From the IMG/VR virus record IMGVR_UViG_3300030451_005197, positions 1 through 27,171 of that record: DNA of 27,171 nt. One strand, given 5' to 3'. Positions 11,201 through 19,100 of this stretch are shown here, piece after piece (within the stretch, counting starts at the first letter, position 1; each line of letters opens with the position of its first letter). The notes beneath the pieces were generated by a model that saw only the letters and a list, made by a program, of their open reading frames with translations, had not been told where the DNA came from and did no database searches. Position numbers and translations under genes: made by a program. This DNA is from a virus.

Positions 11201-14200
11201 ATTTGATTCTTTAAATGGTACTTCTAAGGATAGATTAAGTTTCCCATTAACACATAATGGATCTTTAATATTTGCAAAATATTTTGATCCATCAACGTCT
11301 GTCAATTTGGCAACAGGAGAATTTAGTATTGAAAATAATTTCTTTAATAGGAATGAACGATTAATTTATGAACCAGGTTCTTCCATTGATGGTGTTGGTA
11401 TATCATCATTAGTAATGTCAAATGGAAATCCATTACCTAGAGAAGTTTATGTTGTTAACCCAGAGGAAACAGTAAATTCACAATTATTTAAATTATCTTT
11501 AACTAAAGGTGGAACTGCAATTACGTTTAATTCTGTAGGATCTGGAAATAGACATAAATTAGAAATGTTTAAAAAGAATGAAAAATCTTTCATAACTTTA
11601 GATGACGTATTACAATCTCCAGTATCTTACACACCTATAACAACTAATTTAGTCAACAATGTTAGTGGTCAAGTATCTATATCTACTTCAATAATATCTT
11701 TATCTGGAATTGGCACTATCGTAAGTTCTGATATTTTAAAGATTGATGAAGAATTTGTTAGAGTAAATAATGTTGGTTTTGGAACAACAAATGTAGGTCC
11801 AATATCTAATACAGGTTCTTTTAAACTAATAGATGTTACTAGATCAATATTAGGAACTGCAGTAACAACTCATAACGATGCAACAACTGTTAGGTTATAC
11901 AAAGGTAGTTATAATATTGTGGAAGAAAATATATTTTTCACAGATCCTCCTAGAGGAACTAGTATTATTTCTAAAAATGATTCAAATAGGGATTTTGGTA
12001 GATCTAATTTTGGTGGAAGAGCATACTTAAGACAAGATTATTCTACTAATGTGGTTTTTGATGATATATCAACAGAATTTACAGGTTTGGGTAGAACATT
12101 TACAACATTAGTATCAGGTGTAAACACAACTGGAATTACAACTGGTAGTTCTTTCTTAACATTAAATGGAATATTCCAAGCACCAACAACTGTTAAGAAT
12201 CCTAATAATAACTATGAATTTGAAGAATCAGTTGGTGTAACTAGTTTTGTCTTTAGTGGTATCTCATCGACTGATGGTACACCAATAACAAGTGAGTTTG
12301 ATGTAAATCTAAATCAATTGCCTAGATCTGGTCAAATTATATCAATAGGATTCAGTGGAGGTTTAGGTATTGCTCCTCTTGCTGGTGCATCAGTTACAGC
12401 TGTTGTAGGTGGATCTGGTTCTATCACAGCAGTGGGTGTAGGGTCTACTGATCAAAATGGATCTGGTTATAGACCTGAGTTAAGTAGTACAGGAAACGGA
12501 ATTATTGCCATTGGTATTACTGATAGTACAGGAAACGGTGCTGAAGTTACAGCAACTGTCGGTGCTGGTGGTACTTTAATATATTCTGTTCAAGATGGTG
12601 GTAGTGGATATACTAATCCCAGAGTTATATCACCTATGCCAAATTATGAAAATTTACCCGTAATAGGTATATCAAGATTAGGAACTGGATCCACTACAGA
12701 AACAGGGACAGGATTATTACTAAACATTGAAGTGGGTGGTAGTAATACAACTGGTATTGGATCTACGTTATTTGAAGTTAAATCATTTGATATAACAAGG
12801 ACTGGATATGGATTTAGAAAAGGTGATAAATTTAAACCAGTTGGTTTGATTACAGATAAAAGTCTGTCATCACCGCTAGAGGACATTGAATTTACTGTAG
12901 AAAGTGTATTTACTGATACTTTCTGCTCTTGGAATGTTGGAGAATTTGACTATATTGATTCTATAAAACAACTTCAAGATGGAACTAGAAAAAGATTCCC
13001 TCTAAACTTTAATGGTGAATTAGTTTCCTTCCAACCACAAAAGGGTGCTAATATTGATATGGATTCACTGTTATTGATAATAATAAATGGTGTTGTACAA
13101 AATCCAGGAGAATCTTACAATTTTAATGGAGGAACATCTTTCGAATTTACTGAAGCACCTGATCCTGAGGATAATGTATTAGTATTTTTCTATATTGGAA
13201 CAGATAATGTCGATGTCATATTCAATGATGCGAGAGAAACTATAAAGGTTGGTGATGAAATTAGAATTACGAGATCTAATAGTTTAGTAGGACCTGATCA
13301 AGATAGAAGAACAGTAACGGGTATAAAAACATCAGAAGTATTGGAAACAAACATATACATTGATCAAAATGGTATACAACCAAATGTACTTAAACCTGTG
13401 AGATGGATAAAGCAAAAGAGAGATAAGATTGTGAATGGAGATTTAGTATTAAAGACAAGACCCTCTATTGAACCTCTTGTATTTCCAGAAGCTAGAATAA
13501 TTAAAGATATTGGGTCTGCAGATACCACAATTCACATTGATAATGTTGGACTAGGAACAAATTCACTAACAAATTTATTTTTCTATGAAAATCCAAATAA
13601 TATTGGAACAATTGTGTTTGATGAATCTGTAGAACCTAGAGCAGCAGATTTAACTGCAGTTGTTTCTGCTGGTGGAACAATTCAATCTATTACTGTTAAT
13701 GATGGTGGAAGTGGATATGTGGGTTCTAGCACTGCATTATCAATTGCTTCACCAATATCTAATACTGGAGTTGCTTTAACATCATCTGATTTAATTTTAT
13801 TAGGGATAGGATCTTTTGGTGCCACAGCAAATGCTAATATTACAAGTGGTATTATAACTTCAGTATCAATTGTAAATCCTGGATTTGGATATACAACAAC
13901 TGCAGTTCCAAATGTGATCGCACCAACACCAACTATTCCTTCTGAATTGATTACTGGATTTACTGGTTCAAGTGGATTCTCAGGTATTGTTACAGCAATA
14001 GACGTTTTGAGTAGTTCAACTATAAAATTCTTCTTAGAGAAAGAGTCTGGAACATTCAGTGGACTAGGAAATGGAGATCCAATTTACATATTTGACACTG
14101 CAGTTGGTGCAGGTGTTACTTCAGTAGTTACCTCCTCAGGTGCTCCTGTAGGAATTGGTACATCATTCTTTGACAACATATATTTAATTAGTTCTTACAG

Positions 14201-14459
14201 TACAACATCTAATACTGCTGAATTTGTTGCTGGTGTAAAAACTGATACATCACTCACTGGTATTTCAACTAGTGGTATATCTGGTAAGTTCTCTTGGGGC
14301 AAACTTACTGGTGGTGTTAGATCAACTACAAACCCAATTTCAGTTACTATTTCAGGTAAAACTGTTAATTCAGGTTTAACAACTTTCCCAAGATTACAGA
14401 GAAGAAATTCTGGTATTAGGGGCACTGGTGCTGTATCTGATAAAGATACTCTCATATAA
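2295..14459 (+). CDS. Giant modular baseplate protein in the gp7 position, with YHYH-like domain
   Basis: A 4,054-residue virion protein between genes 6 and 8, the place of the wedge initiator gp7 in T4 (about 1,030 residues there). By position it is a gp7 counterpart; I cannot show direct homology to T4 gp7. The head (about residues 1-240) holds YYISQEYTGAPVDLIDNLDQ and ESKGTEESFRILFNVLYG, as in cyanophage structural proteins I recognise. The rest is a chain of beta-rich modules: five H..tGd.VYY-type copies between about 635 and 1920, GSGY-type units from about 770 to 3870, a YHYH-like domain at about 1260-1405, and three tandem THDG-type units at about 2616-2944. A conserved block at about 3546-3758 contains DQDRRTVTGIKTSEVLETNI and KPVRWIKQKRDKIVNGD. 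No signal peptide or membrane segment is seen. The frame is uninterrupted over 12 kb. It probably extends the outer wedge as a fibrous or adhesive structure (inference). Confidence 0.85.
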   Translation: MISTGIDTRIKTQQIIDNQLPEFILSESPEAVDFLKQYYISQEYTGAPVDLIDNLDQYLKLDNLTPEVVTGKTNLSVGIGTADETITVTSTKGFPASYGLFKIDDEIITYKEKTATQFLECERGFSGITTYRDLDNPSELLFSTTTASTHESNANVQNLSVLFLQEFYKKLKKTFTPGLENANFIETLDVNNFIKESRSFYESKGTEESFRILFNVLYGVDPKVIDLEEYLIKPSSATYVRRKRIIAEQLSGDPLNLKGQTIFRTTDTASSASISEVEILTGISGISTTTNYFILDVFVGFDDAEFITGTFEVTGKTKVIDDIEKDSKVITVDSTIGFSTSGKIISGINTDIHYTDKTINQFLNCSGIDNPINLGDDILADDKIFGYENGDLTKKVELRITGVVDKFIPNENNKLSIEGETITVKSIGELIKNPIKDKTQKQIFANSWNYNTSSNYNIVFTKEQESKLKVSSTIDKSSLKVGDEVQILERKTSKFSLGNVVTFTLNNSPKSIFKVLEISDDNTEVTIDETLTFSRTLKYSLRRVLRKAANDIDPITFEPIGAPIEFGDNKLTSDVQNVYNESDTHLYVASNSLPSHPIAKDISQAGITTVDTSITGTIQGQDPSTKKYSIISFSNEVPFVTGDKVYYEPESVSLVGLDSGFYFVKTVSNNHNQIKLFKAPAFIESDRFIEFDVPTIKNTKHNFILASQYDKKISSQKLLKKYPIIVNQNLGKNVEVDSGSVGMLIDGVEIQSLKSSDSIFYGSIEEFTVASSGSGYDIINPPVIEIGSVSTASTQALASPIISGDITEIQVDPQNFDIEDIVSIQLTGGNSSEAVLQPILRKRNRILEFSGVTTAFGGGIDTNSETVTFFNPHNIVSGQVLVYDRNDNLPLGIGTYQGSNQGTETLVDGQQYWPEVVGLSTILLYRSEGDYVSGINTIGFTNVAKNGVHKFRLKEAKNTLSGIRVLKSGRPYLNRKVFVSPSVGISTFKSTITFKNHGFSDGENISYEPSVGLGVTNPQSIVGLSTNIQYKVLKIDDDNFRVANAGVGGTDNTNFISRNHIELKTKGTGYQLFKYPNIEITVNAIYSVPTSDKINLTPIIQGKIIDVSLYENGSGYGSTDIINYENKPNVVIKNGTSRTGKNITPSISPIISDGKLINVNIQDGGAEYHSTPDLVVIGNGTGASLRAIIDKDENSNTYLKIIGVVILNSGTGYTFDQTRINVIVRGSNCLFNTNIEKLSVNNIQLSSSVYSKKYGRESLVESITSGLQYSVVGYSTQIGVDEYGQKIDDFGKELHSPIIGWAYDGNPIYGPFGYDDPFDNSSTVRALKSGYSLNSSIKDRGDLPFDLGFFVDDYSYTPVNDLDEHNGRYCKTPDYPNGVYAYFATFDPINKEPQFPYFIGKTYRSMPEVLDPLRVLSQSFDFNNSELVRNTFPYKLSDPNAGNDFIIESNEIIPQITKVTSVTQGFINSLEILKSGQDYKINDNVVLDDSGTGGSGATAFVSKIEGKPITEINTTFESLENVTFIRKDSDTISVFVSDTHDLDVGDNLEISGLSTDIKSLTDEPLIGNHNVSFVPSESTILYKELQSNSNTGIITDIFVYKTDVISVGSSIGIGTEKLIVLNKFDDRNILRVERGITGTAHSFSSKVNLIPSFFDIPFKSTAFDSKVDDVVYFNPRQSVGIATTVGISSSVSVTVGDITSQVSVPAQSIYLPNHPFKTGQQVTLKTDGNSSIEVSRDGSGLSNQVFTIPFSGSTQNLFVINKSPNYIGIVTQVGLITSTNGLFFRTNGDDYYKYRFESNFDKVIGNIERINSSVSLSTSHNLSVGDIITLEINSDRSVGIGTSSSIKVKYNDLTDSLLVNEIGFTSAGVNTETNQITLNSHGLITGDKVYYDADDEVISGLDTGGYFVYRLDSNTIKLAKTFYNSKIVPPDTMGLVSIGGSEQKISLINPPISVIRDNDLVFDVSDSSLNGFDFKIYQDENFDNNFVSTGTTETNTVSTSGTPGVTPTATVTVNYSVDNPSNLFYNVEKSGFISTSDIDVKNSSRISYADSKYNQDYSIVSLPSDTQFNIRLKSKPEILVYNKSNTDVLKYSTTSKTDKGSINKINLSSGGGGYKNSPRFVSVASTQGINAKLLPDSATTNKIENVDILNVGFEYPSDKTLTPIANLSPVITTVNSNKITSVVVTDGGRNFISEPILVLQDNETKKIVESGSFKANVNESQSISSVDVLTVAQGIGDCTLFTKENTNGIPITNITIGSTIVTNSVSGIVTVTLATPVLGFSTAPFEVGDTLFVEGVDNEYGDTFNSPVNQFSFYPVTNILGGTNPNPFRMEFNISESVSNPGLAKTLQNFASVVNFKSYPKFNLITELPEFLTGEQILVSRDDGTLPEGFNSVGLTLDKVTNNYIKVLGDFELQKNDRLKGSFSGVIATINTIFFNKGKFNVNFGANRNIGWSNDIGKLNQDYQVIPDNDYYQTLSYTIQSPIEYQTLVSPVNSLLHTTGLKNFADVGISTAVGVGSTVSVDTSTIIRDLTTENRVDAINDFDLVKDVDTLTNPIRSKFVSFNQVTLSNFFECRTNKVLLMDNINSLFKSATNNAQVDGSLSILSAFNRFLVQTRVPSVSAGIGSTTNTVQVTELIVFADFINENIYTIQKGILDDESPIVDFIGDKTNDDVYRLRFVPTDPNDVDLQLKILQQTFLPGSSSGTTTVGFVTLSNSNQNVLPSVTSTIASSNISNTESFFTTIEVTDAITNDNNIIEIYTTHDGTNSFISNYSLETNTGVSIGTFTSEIDSSVLKLNYNNDTSNEVLIKSKTVGFGTTASGIGTYRFKTSSQPDGSENSARFESNFVSIASTDVISGFTTTKDATIKSIIRVSVGETSSLHQTLMTHDGENTFLTHYPFISIGNDVGMGTFSSEYSGSNLNLKFHPDNDFIGVDLQVQSFHEIINSDIDLLNIPPSLQYGNSLETLSLLEFDSLNGTSKDRLSFPLTHNGSLIFAKYFDPSTSVNLATGEFSIENNFFNRNERLIYEPGSSIDGVGISSLVMSNGNPLPREVYVVNPEETVNSQLFKLSLTKGGTAITFNSVGSGNRHKLEMFKKNEKSFITLDDVLQSPVSYTPITTNLVNNVSGQVSISTSIISLSGIGTIVSSDILKIDEEFVRVNNVGFGTTNVGPISNTGSFKLIDVTRSILGTAVTTHNDATTVRLYKGSYNIVEENIFFTDPPRGTSIISKNDSNRDFGRSNFGGRAYLRQDYSTNVVFDDISTEFTGLGRTFTTLVSGVNTTGITTGSSFLTLNGIFQAPTTVKNPNNNYEFEESVGVTSFVFSGISSTDGTPITSEFDVNLNQLPRSGQIISIGFSGGLGIAPLAGASVTAVVGGSGSITAVGVGSTDQNGSGYRPELSSTGNGIIAIGITDSTGNGAEVTATVGAGGTLIYSVQDGGSGYTNPRVISPMPNYENLPVIGISRLGTGSTTETGTGLLLNIEVGGSNTTGIGSTLFEVKSFDITRTGYGFRKGDKFKPVGLITDKSLSSPLEDIEFTVESVFTDTFCSWNVGEFDYIDSIKQLQDGTRKRFPLNFNGELVSFQPQKGANIDMDSLLLIIINGVVQNPGESYNFNGGTSFEFTEAPDPEDNVLVFFYIGTDNVDVIFNDARETIKVGDEIRITRSNSLVGPDQDRRTVTGIKTSEVLETNIYIDQNGIQPNVLKPVRWIKQKRDKIVNGDLVLKTRPSIEPLVFPEARIIKDIGSADTTIHIDNVGLGTNSLTNLFFYENPNNIGTIVFDESVEPRAADLTAVVSAGGTIQSITVNDGGSGYVGSSTALSIASPISNTGVALTSSDLILLGIGSFGATANANITSGIITSVSIVNPGFGYTTTAVPNVIAPTPTIPSELITGFTGSSGFSGIVTAIDVLSSSTIKFFLEKESGTFSGLGNGDPIYIFDTAVGAGVTSVVTSSGAPVGIGTSFFDNIYLISSYSTTSNTAEFVAGVKTDTSLTGISTSGISGKFSWGKLTGGVRSTTNPISVTISGKTVNSGLTTFPRLQRRNSGIRGTGAVSDKDTLI
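6090..6509 (+). other. YHYH-like domain inside the giant protein
   Basis: Residues about 1266-1405 match the YHYH domain family: HSPIIGWAYDGNPIYGPFGY (starting at His1295), then DLDEHNGRYCKTPDYPNGVY and a closing FPYFIGKTYRS. The family's name-giving YHYH tetrad would be expected a little upstream. At that place the protein reads GLQYSVVGYS, so those His residues are not visible. Such domains occur in phage structural proteins and in secreted bacterial proteins; the function is poorly defined. I infer a structural or receptor-facing role here. Confidence 0.8.
10141..11125 (+). repeat. Three tandem THDG-type modules in the giant protein
   Basis: Three diverged protein-level repeats of about 85-120 residues lie in a row. 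The second (about 10480-10740) and third (about 10863-11120) share THDG.N.F...Y, then IG....GTFSSE-like and a closing L.L.....(D/N) block. The first (about 10141-10430) keeps mainly the end, YRLRFVPTDPNDVDLQLKI, comparable to LNLKFHPDNDFIGVDLQVQS in the third. Both spacers after copies one and two contain TVGF. The copies were spotted by eye, and the first is the weakest. Confidence 0.55.
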
Positions 14460-14463
14460 TGTT

Positions 14464-14471
14464 TATAAATA
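14464..14471 (+). promoter_or_regulatory. T4-type late promoter upstream of gene 8
   Basis: The word TATAAATA, the -10 consensus recognised by the gp55 late sigma factor in T4-like phages, sits in the 38-bp gap between the giant gene and gene 8, 26 bases before the gp8 ATG. There is no -35 element, as expected for a late promoter. It would start a late transcript for gene 8 and the genes downstream. Confidence 0.75.
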
Positions 14472-14497
14472 TAAGAAAAAAACCATAGATTATAAAA

Positions 14498-16147
14498 ATG
14501 TCGGCAATTGTAACGGATCAATTTAGAATTAATAATGCAGGTAATTTTTTAGGAGATGTAAATAATTCCTCAAATTCTTATTATGTTTTTGTTGGATTAG
14601 CAAATCCAGCGTCGCAATATTCAACCGCAGCATTCGGTAGAAATGAAACTGTTGAGGAATGGAACGCTGAATTTACTAGAAAAAAACCAGTTGACAACAT
14701 CAATTATTTGAATCACGCTCGTGATACAATGATTTTTGGTAAAAAAATTACTAGTGATAATATTAGAAGAGTAATAAGAAAAGTAACATGGACTAAAGAT
14801 AGATTCTATGACATGTATAGACATGATTATAATCCCGATAACTTATCACCAAATGGAAATACTCCAAGATTATATGATACTGATTACTATGTAATTAACA
14901 AAGATTTCAATGTTTATATTTGTATTGATAATGGATCTTCTGGTATTAACACCACTGGAAACGCTTCTTTAAATGAACCAACATTGACTGGGTTAGAACC
15001 ATTTAGAGCAAGTGGTGCCAAAGATGACGGGTATCTTTGGAAATACTTATTTACAGTAGCTCCAACTGATATCATCAAATTTGATGCCACTGAATTCATA
15101 CCATTACCTAATGATTGGTCTAGTTCTACAGATTCTAACATAGCCAATGTTAGAGATAATGGAAATGCTGATGTCAATAATAATCAAATTAAAAAAGTTT
15201 ATATTGAAGATGGTGGAACAGGTTACTCTGGTAGTGGTGGAGATGGAAAAGAAGTTGATATTATTGGAGATGGCACTGGTGCAAAAGCAATTGTTGAGGT
15301 AGACTCAACCTCAAAAATTTCAGATGTAAAAGTATCTGTCGGTGGAAAAGGTTACACATATGGTATGGTTAACCTAAAAGATTTTGGAAGTGCTGGTTCT
15401 GCAAAATTGATACCAATCATACCACCATCAAATGGGCATGGTTTTGATATTTATCAAGAGTTGGGTGCAGACAGAGTTCTAGTATATGCTAGATTTGATG
15501 ATTCTACAAAAGATTTTCCAATTGATACGAAATTTGCTCAAATTGGTATTGTAAAAAATCCAACATCAATAGGATCAACTCAAATATTTGATCAAGCACA
15601 ATATTCCTCTGTTTCCTCACTATACTTGAATGATTTTCCACAAGCGAGTGATATAAACGTCGGGAACGTTATTAGACAAGATGTAAAAAGTGGATCTAAT
15701 ATAATAGGTGAAGTTAGAGGTTATGTAGTTTCTTTTGATATCATTTCAAATGATTCTTCTAACCCAATAGCAGTATTAAAATATTATAGAGATAGATCAC
15801 TCTATTTCAATCAAACAACTGGAGATCAAAAAGATTACGTTGGAATTAATACTTTAGCTAATACCGACGGCAAAATATATGATTTTGCTTCAAGTTCAGC
15901 TGATGCTATCAGGGGAGTAAATGATCAAGGAAATTCATTTACAGTTAAAATAAATACTAATTTTACTGGTATTACAACAAATCCAACAGGAACTAAGATT
16001 ATTGATCTTGGTTGTGAGTTCAAAAATGGGTTATCTCAATCTGAGATAAATAATCAGTCGGGTGATATTATCTATTTGGATAATAGACAATTAATTACTA
16101 GAGATAGTAGACAAAAAGAAGACATAAAAGTTATCCTGGAATTCTAA
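14498..16147 (+). CDS. 8: Baseplate wedge protein gp8
   Basis: A 549-residue protein recognisable as the marine T4-like form of gp8, the dimeric wedge subunit that binds gp7 and gp6. The N-terminal hallmark is MSAIVTDQFRINNAGNFLGD followed by NSYYVFVGLANPAS. Other conserved spots are FYDMYRHDYNPDNLSPNG (about residues 108-125) and GYLWKYLFTVAPTDIIKFDA (about 178-197). It is much longer than T4 gp8 (334 residues). Part of the extra length is a GSGY-type repeat region at about residues 230-310 (EDGGTGYSGSGGDG, IGDGTGAKA, VGGKGYTYGM) that resembles units in the giant protein upstream. The gene has its own late promoter, no clear Shine-Dalgarno site, and is followed after three bases by the DUF4815 gene. 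Confidence 0.9.
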   Translation: MSAIVTDQFRINNAGNFLGDVNNSSNSYYVFVGLANPASQYSTAAFGRNETVEEWNAEFTRKKPVDNINYLNHARDTMIFGKKITSDNIRRVIRKVTWTKDRFYDMYRHDYNPDNLSPNGNTPRLYDTDYYVINKDFNVYICIDNGSSGINTTGNASLNEPTLTGLEPFRASGAKDDGYLWKYLFTVAPTDIIKFDATEFIPLPNDWSSSTDSNIANVRDNGNADVNNNQIKKVYIEDGGTGYSGSGGDGKEVDIIGDGTGAKAIVEVDSTSKISDVKVSVGGKGYTYGMVNLKDFGSAGSAKLIPIIPPSNGHGFDIYQELGADRVLVYARFDDSTKDFPIDTKFAQIGIVKNPTSIGSTQIFDQAQYSSVSSLYLNDFPQASDINVGNVIRQDVKSGSNIIGEVRGYVVSFDIISNDSSNPIAVLKYYRDRSLYFNQTTGDQKDYVGINTLANTDGKIYDFASSSADAIRGVNDQGNSFTVKINTNFTGITTNPTGTKIIDLGCEFKNGLSQSEINNQSGDIIYLDNRQLITRDSRQKEDIKVILEF

Positions 16148-16150
16148 AAC

Positions 16151-19100
16151 ATGTCACAGAAAACAAATTTAAATATAAGTCCTTATTATGATGATTTTAA
16201 TGACGACAATAATTTTTACAGAGTCTTATTCCGACCAGGTAGACCTGTTCAGGCAAGAGAATTAACAACACTTCAATCAATATTGCAAAACCAATTGCAA
16301 TCTTTTGGTAGTCATGTGTTTAAGGAAGGATCAATGGTTCTTCCTGGTGGTGTAAGTTATGATGATTCTTATTTTTCAATAAGAGTAGAATCAGAACATT
16401 TAGGTCTTCCAATATCACTTTATCTAGATCAATTAAAAGGAAAAAAACTAAAAGGTCAAAATTCTGGGATAGAACTTTTGGTTAATGACTGTAAAACAAT
16501 AAATGAAGCAGAGGGTATTACAGATATTACAATTTTTGTAAAATACTTAACGGGAAATAATGAAAATATAAGTGCAAATTTGGAAGATAGTGAGTCTTTA
16601 ATTACTTTAGAAGATATCACTTACGGAAATACAACTATAGTAAATGGTGAAAGTGTCGCCACATTAGTGCCTACAAACGCTTCAGCAACTGGTAGTGCAG
16701 TTAAAATGAATGAAGGTGTATATTTTGTTAGAGGAACCTTTATAAGCGTTCCTTCAAGCACTATAGTATTAGATGCATATTCAAATGAACCTTCATATAG
16801 AGTTGGATTAAATATTACAGAATCAATCATCACCGCAAAAGACGATTCATCATTGTATGATAATGCAAAAGGATTTTCTAATTTTGCAGCACCTGGTGCA
16901 GATAGGTTGAAGATAACAGCAACACTTGCTAAAAAATCTTTAACAGATACGAGTGATGTTAGTTTTGTAGAAATAATTAAATTAAGAGAAGGTGAACTTA
17001 AAAAATTACAAGATTTTTCTGTATATAACGAATTAGAAAAATATCTAGCTGCTAGAACATTTGAAGAATCTGGAAATTATTCAATAGATAATTTTGAAGT
17101 CAAAGTAGCAGATTCTTTAGATACTGGTCTTTCAAATGGAGGAGTATATAAATCTAACGAAATTACTGAGGATGGTAATACTCCATCAGATGATTTGGGT
17201 TGTATTGAAGTAAGTGCTGGAAAAGCATATGTACAAGGTTTTAGGATTGATAAACCTGGAACAACTATTGTAGATTTTGAGAAACCAAGAGATAAAGGAA
17301 CAACAGGAACTGCACTAGTTCCGTTTGAAATGGGAACTATAGTACGTGTTAATAACATATCAGGAACACCTGCTTTAGGAACTAATGTAGATGCAAATAC
17401 AGTTTCACTTTTAAGTCGAAGAAAAGATACAGTGGTTGCAACTGGAATTCCTACTGGTTCTTACGAAATAGGAAAAGCAAGAGTATATTCATTTGGATTA
17501 AGAAATGCTCCATATGAAGGGAATGATAGTCAGTGGAATCTTTATTTGTTTGATGTTCAAACATATACAATGATTACTCTAAATGCACCTTTATCAGCAC
17601 CACAAAGTACTTTTGTTAGAGGTGCTAGTAGCGGTGCTACAGGATTTCTCAACGCATTAGTTACCAGTGGGACTGAAATCGTATTGTCTCAAACATCTGG
17701 TACCTTTATTCCTAGTGAAAAATTAATTATCAATGAAGATGAAGAATCATTTAGATCTGTAGTATCAGTTAGACAATATACTTTTCAAGATATAAAGTCA
17801 GTTTATCAAAATAGTAGTGCATTAATAGCTGGTTTCATAGATTTTAGTGCAGATACGATATTAGAAACTACTCGTATACAATCATTACCATCTTTTAATA
17901 ATAGTGTAATTTCATCAAGTAATGGTCTTACAGGAACTATAACATCACCTGGAAATGCATTTACAGGTATAAAAACAGATTCTATCATACAATATCAAAC
18001 TGCAGGAACTACTGACATCAATTTTAATAGAGTTACTGCTATTAGTGCAGATTTAAAAACCTTAACTGTTGCTGGAGTTACAACTGTTACTGGGGTAAAT
18101 GATGGTGCAGTTGGTCTTAATACCACATCTTCAATATCTTTAGCATCTCCAGTTGTTGTAGATAAAGAAAACACTGGATTGTATGCAAAATTAGGATTTG
18201 ATAATATATGTGAAGTAAATTTAGCAAACTCTACTTTATCAGTTTCATCACAGTCTAGTATACTCAGTGTTAGTGGTGCTAATTCAGTACAAGTAGAGGT
18301 TCCTGCAGGTATATCAAGTTCATTCTTTAGTAATTTTGATACTCAAAAATATTCTTTAATCTATAATGATGGAGTAGTTGAATCATTAACACGAGATCAA
18401 TTTAAATTAGTTGACGGTGGATCAAAAGTACAATTTAGTGGATTAAGTAAAAGTACTTTTACAGGGATTCTAAACACAACTATAGAAAAACAAGGAATTA
18501 CAAATAAATCAAAACAATTTGTAAGAAGTAGTAAGATTATCATTGATAAAACTAAAGTTGGTGTAACTACATCTACAAATGGATTGACATACAACAGATA
18601 TTATGGATTAAGAATAGAGGACAGAGAGATATCTTTAAATACTCCAGACGTAGTGAATGTAGTATCTATATTAGAGTCTAAAGATAATAACAATCCAACT
18701 TTAGATAGAATAACAACTATATCAGGTCTTTCCTTAAACACCAATACTATTGATGGTGAGAGAATAATTGGATCAGAAAGTGGTGCTACGGCTCAATTAA
18801 TTACTAGAGTAGATGCTGAAAATGTTGAGGTTGCATACTTCACAGATACTAAATTTGTTTTAGGTGAAACAATAACATTTCAAGAATCAAATATTGTAAC
18901 TACTGTTCAAGCAATTAATTTAGGAAACAATATAAATGTAACTGAAAAATATACTTTAGATAAAGGTCAGAGAGAACAGTTTTATGATTACTCAAGAATT
19001 GTAAGAAAAGCAACTCTCTCTGCACCATCTAGAAGACTTTTAGTAATATTTAATTTTTATGAGGTTCCAACTACTGATACTGGTGATGTATTTACAGTTA

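Noticed and set aside
2295-14459. Giant gene as an assembly artefact of fused genes
   Set aside because: The frame is uninterrupted, codon use and module types are even along the length, and the same module types recur from early to late, which fits one modular gene.
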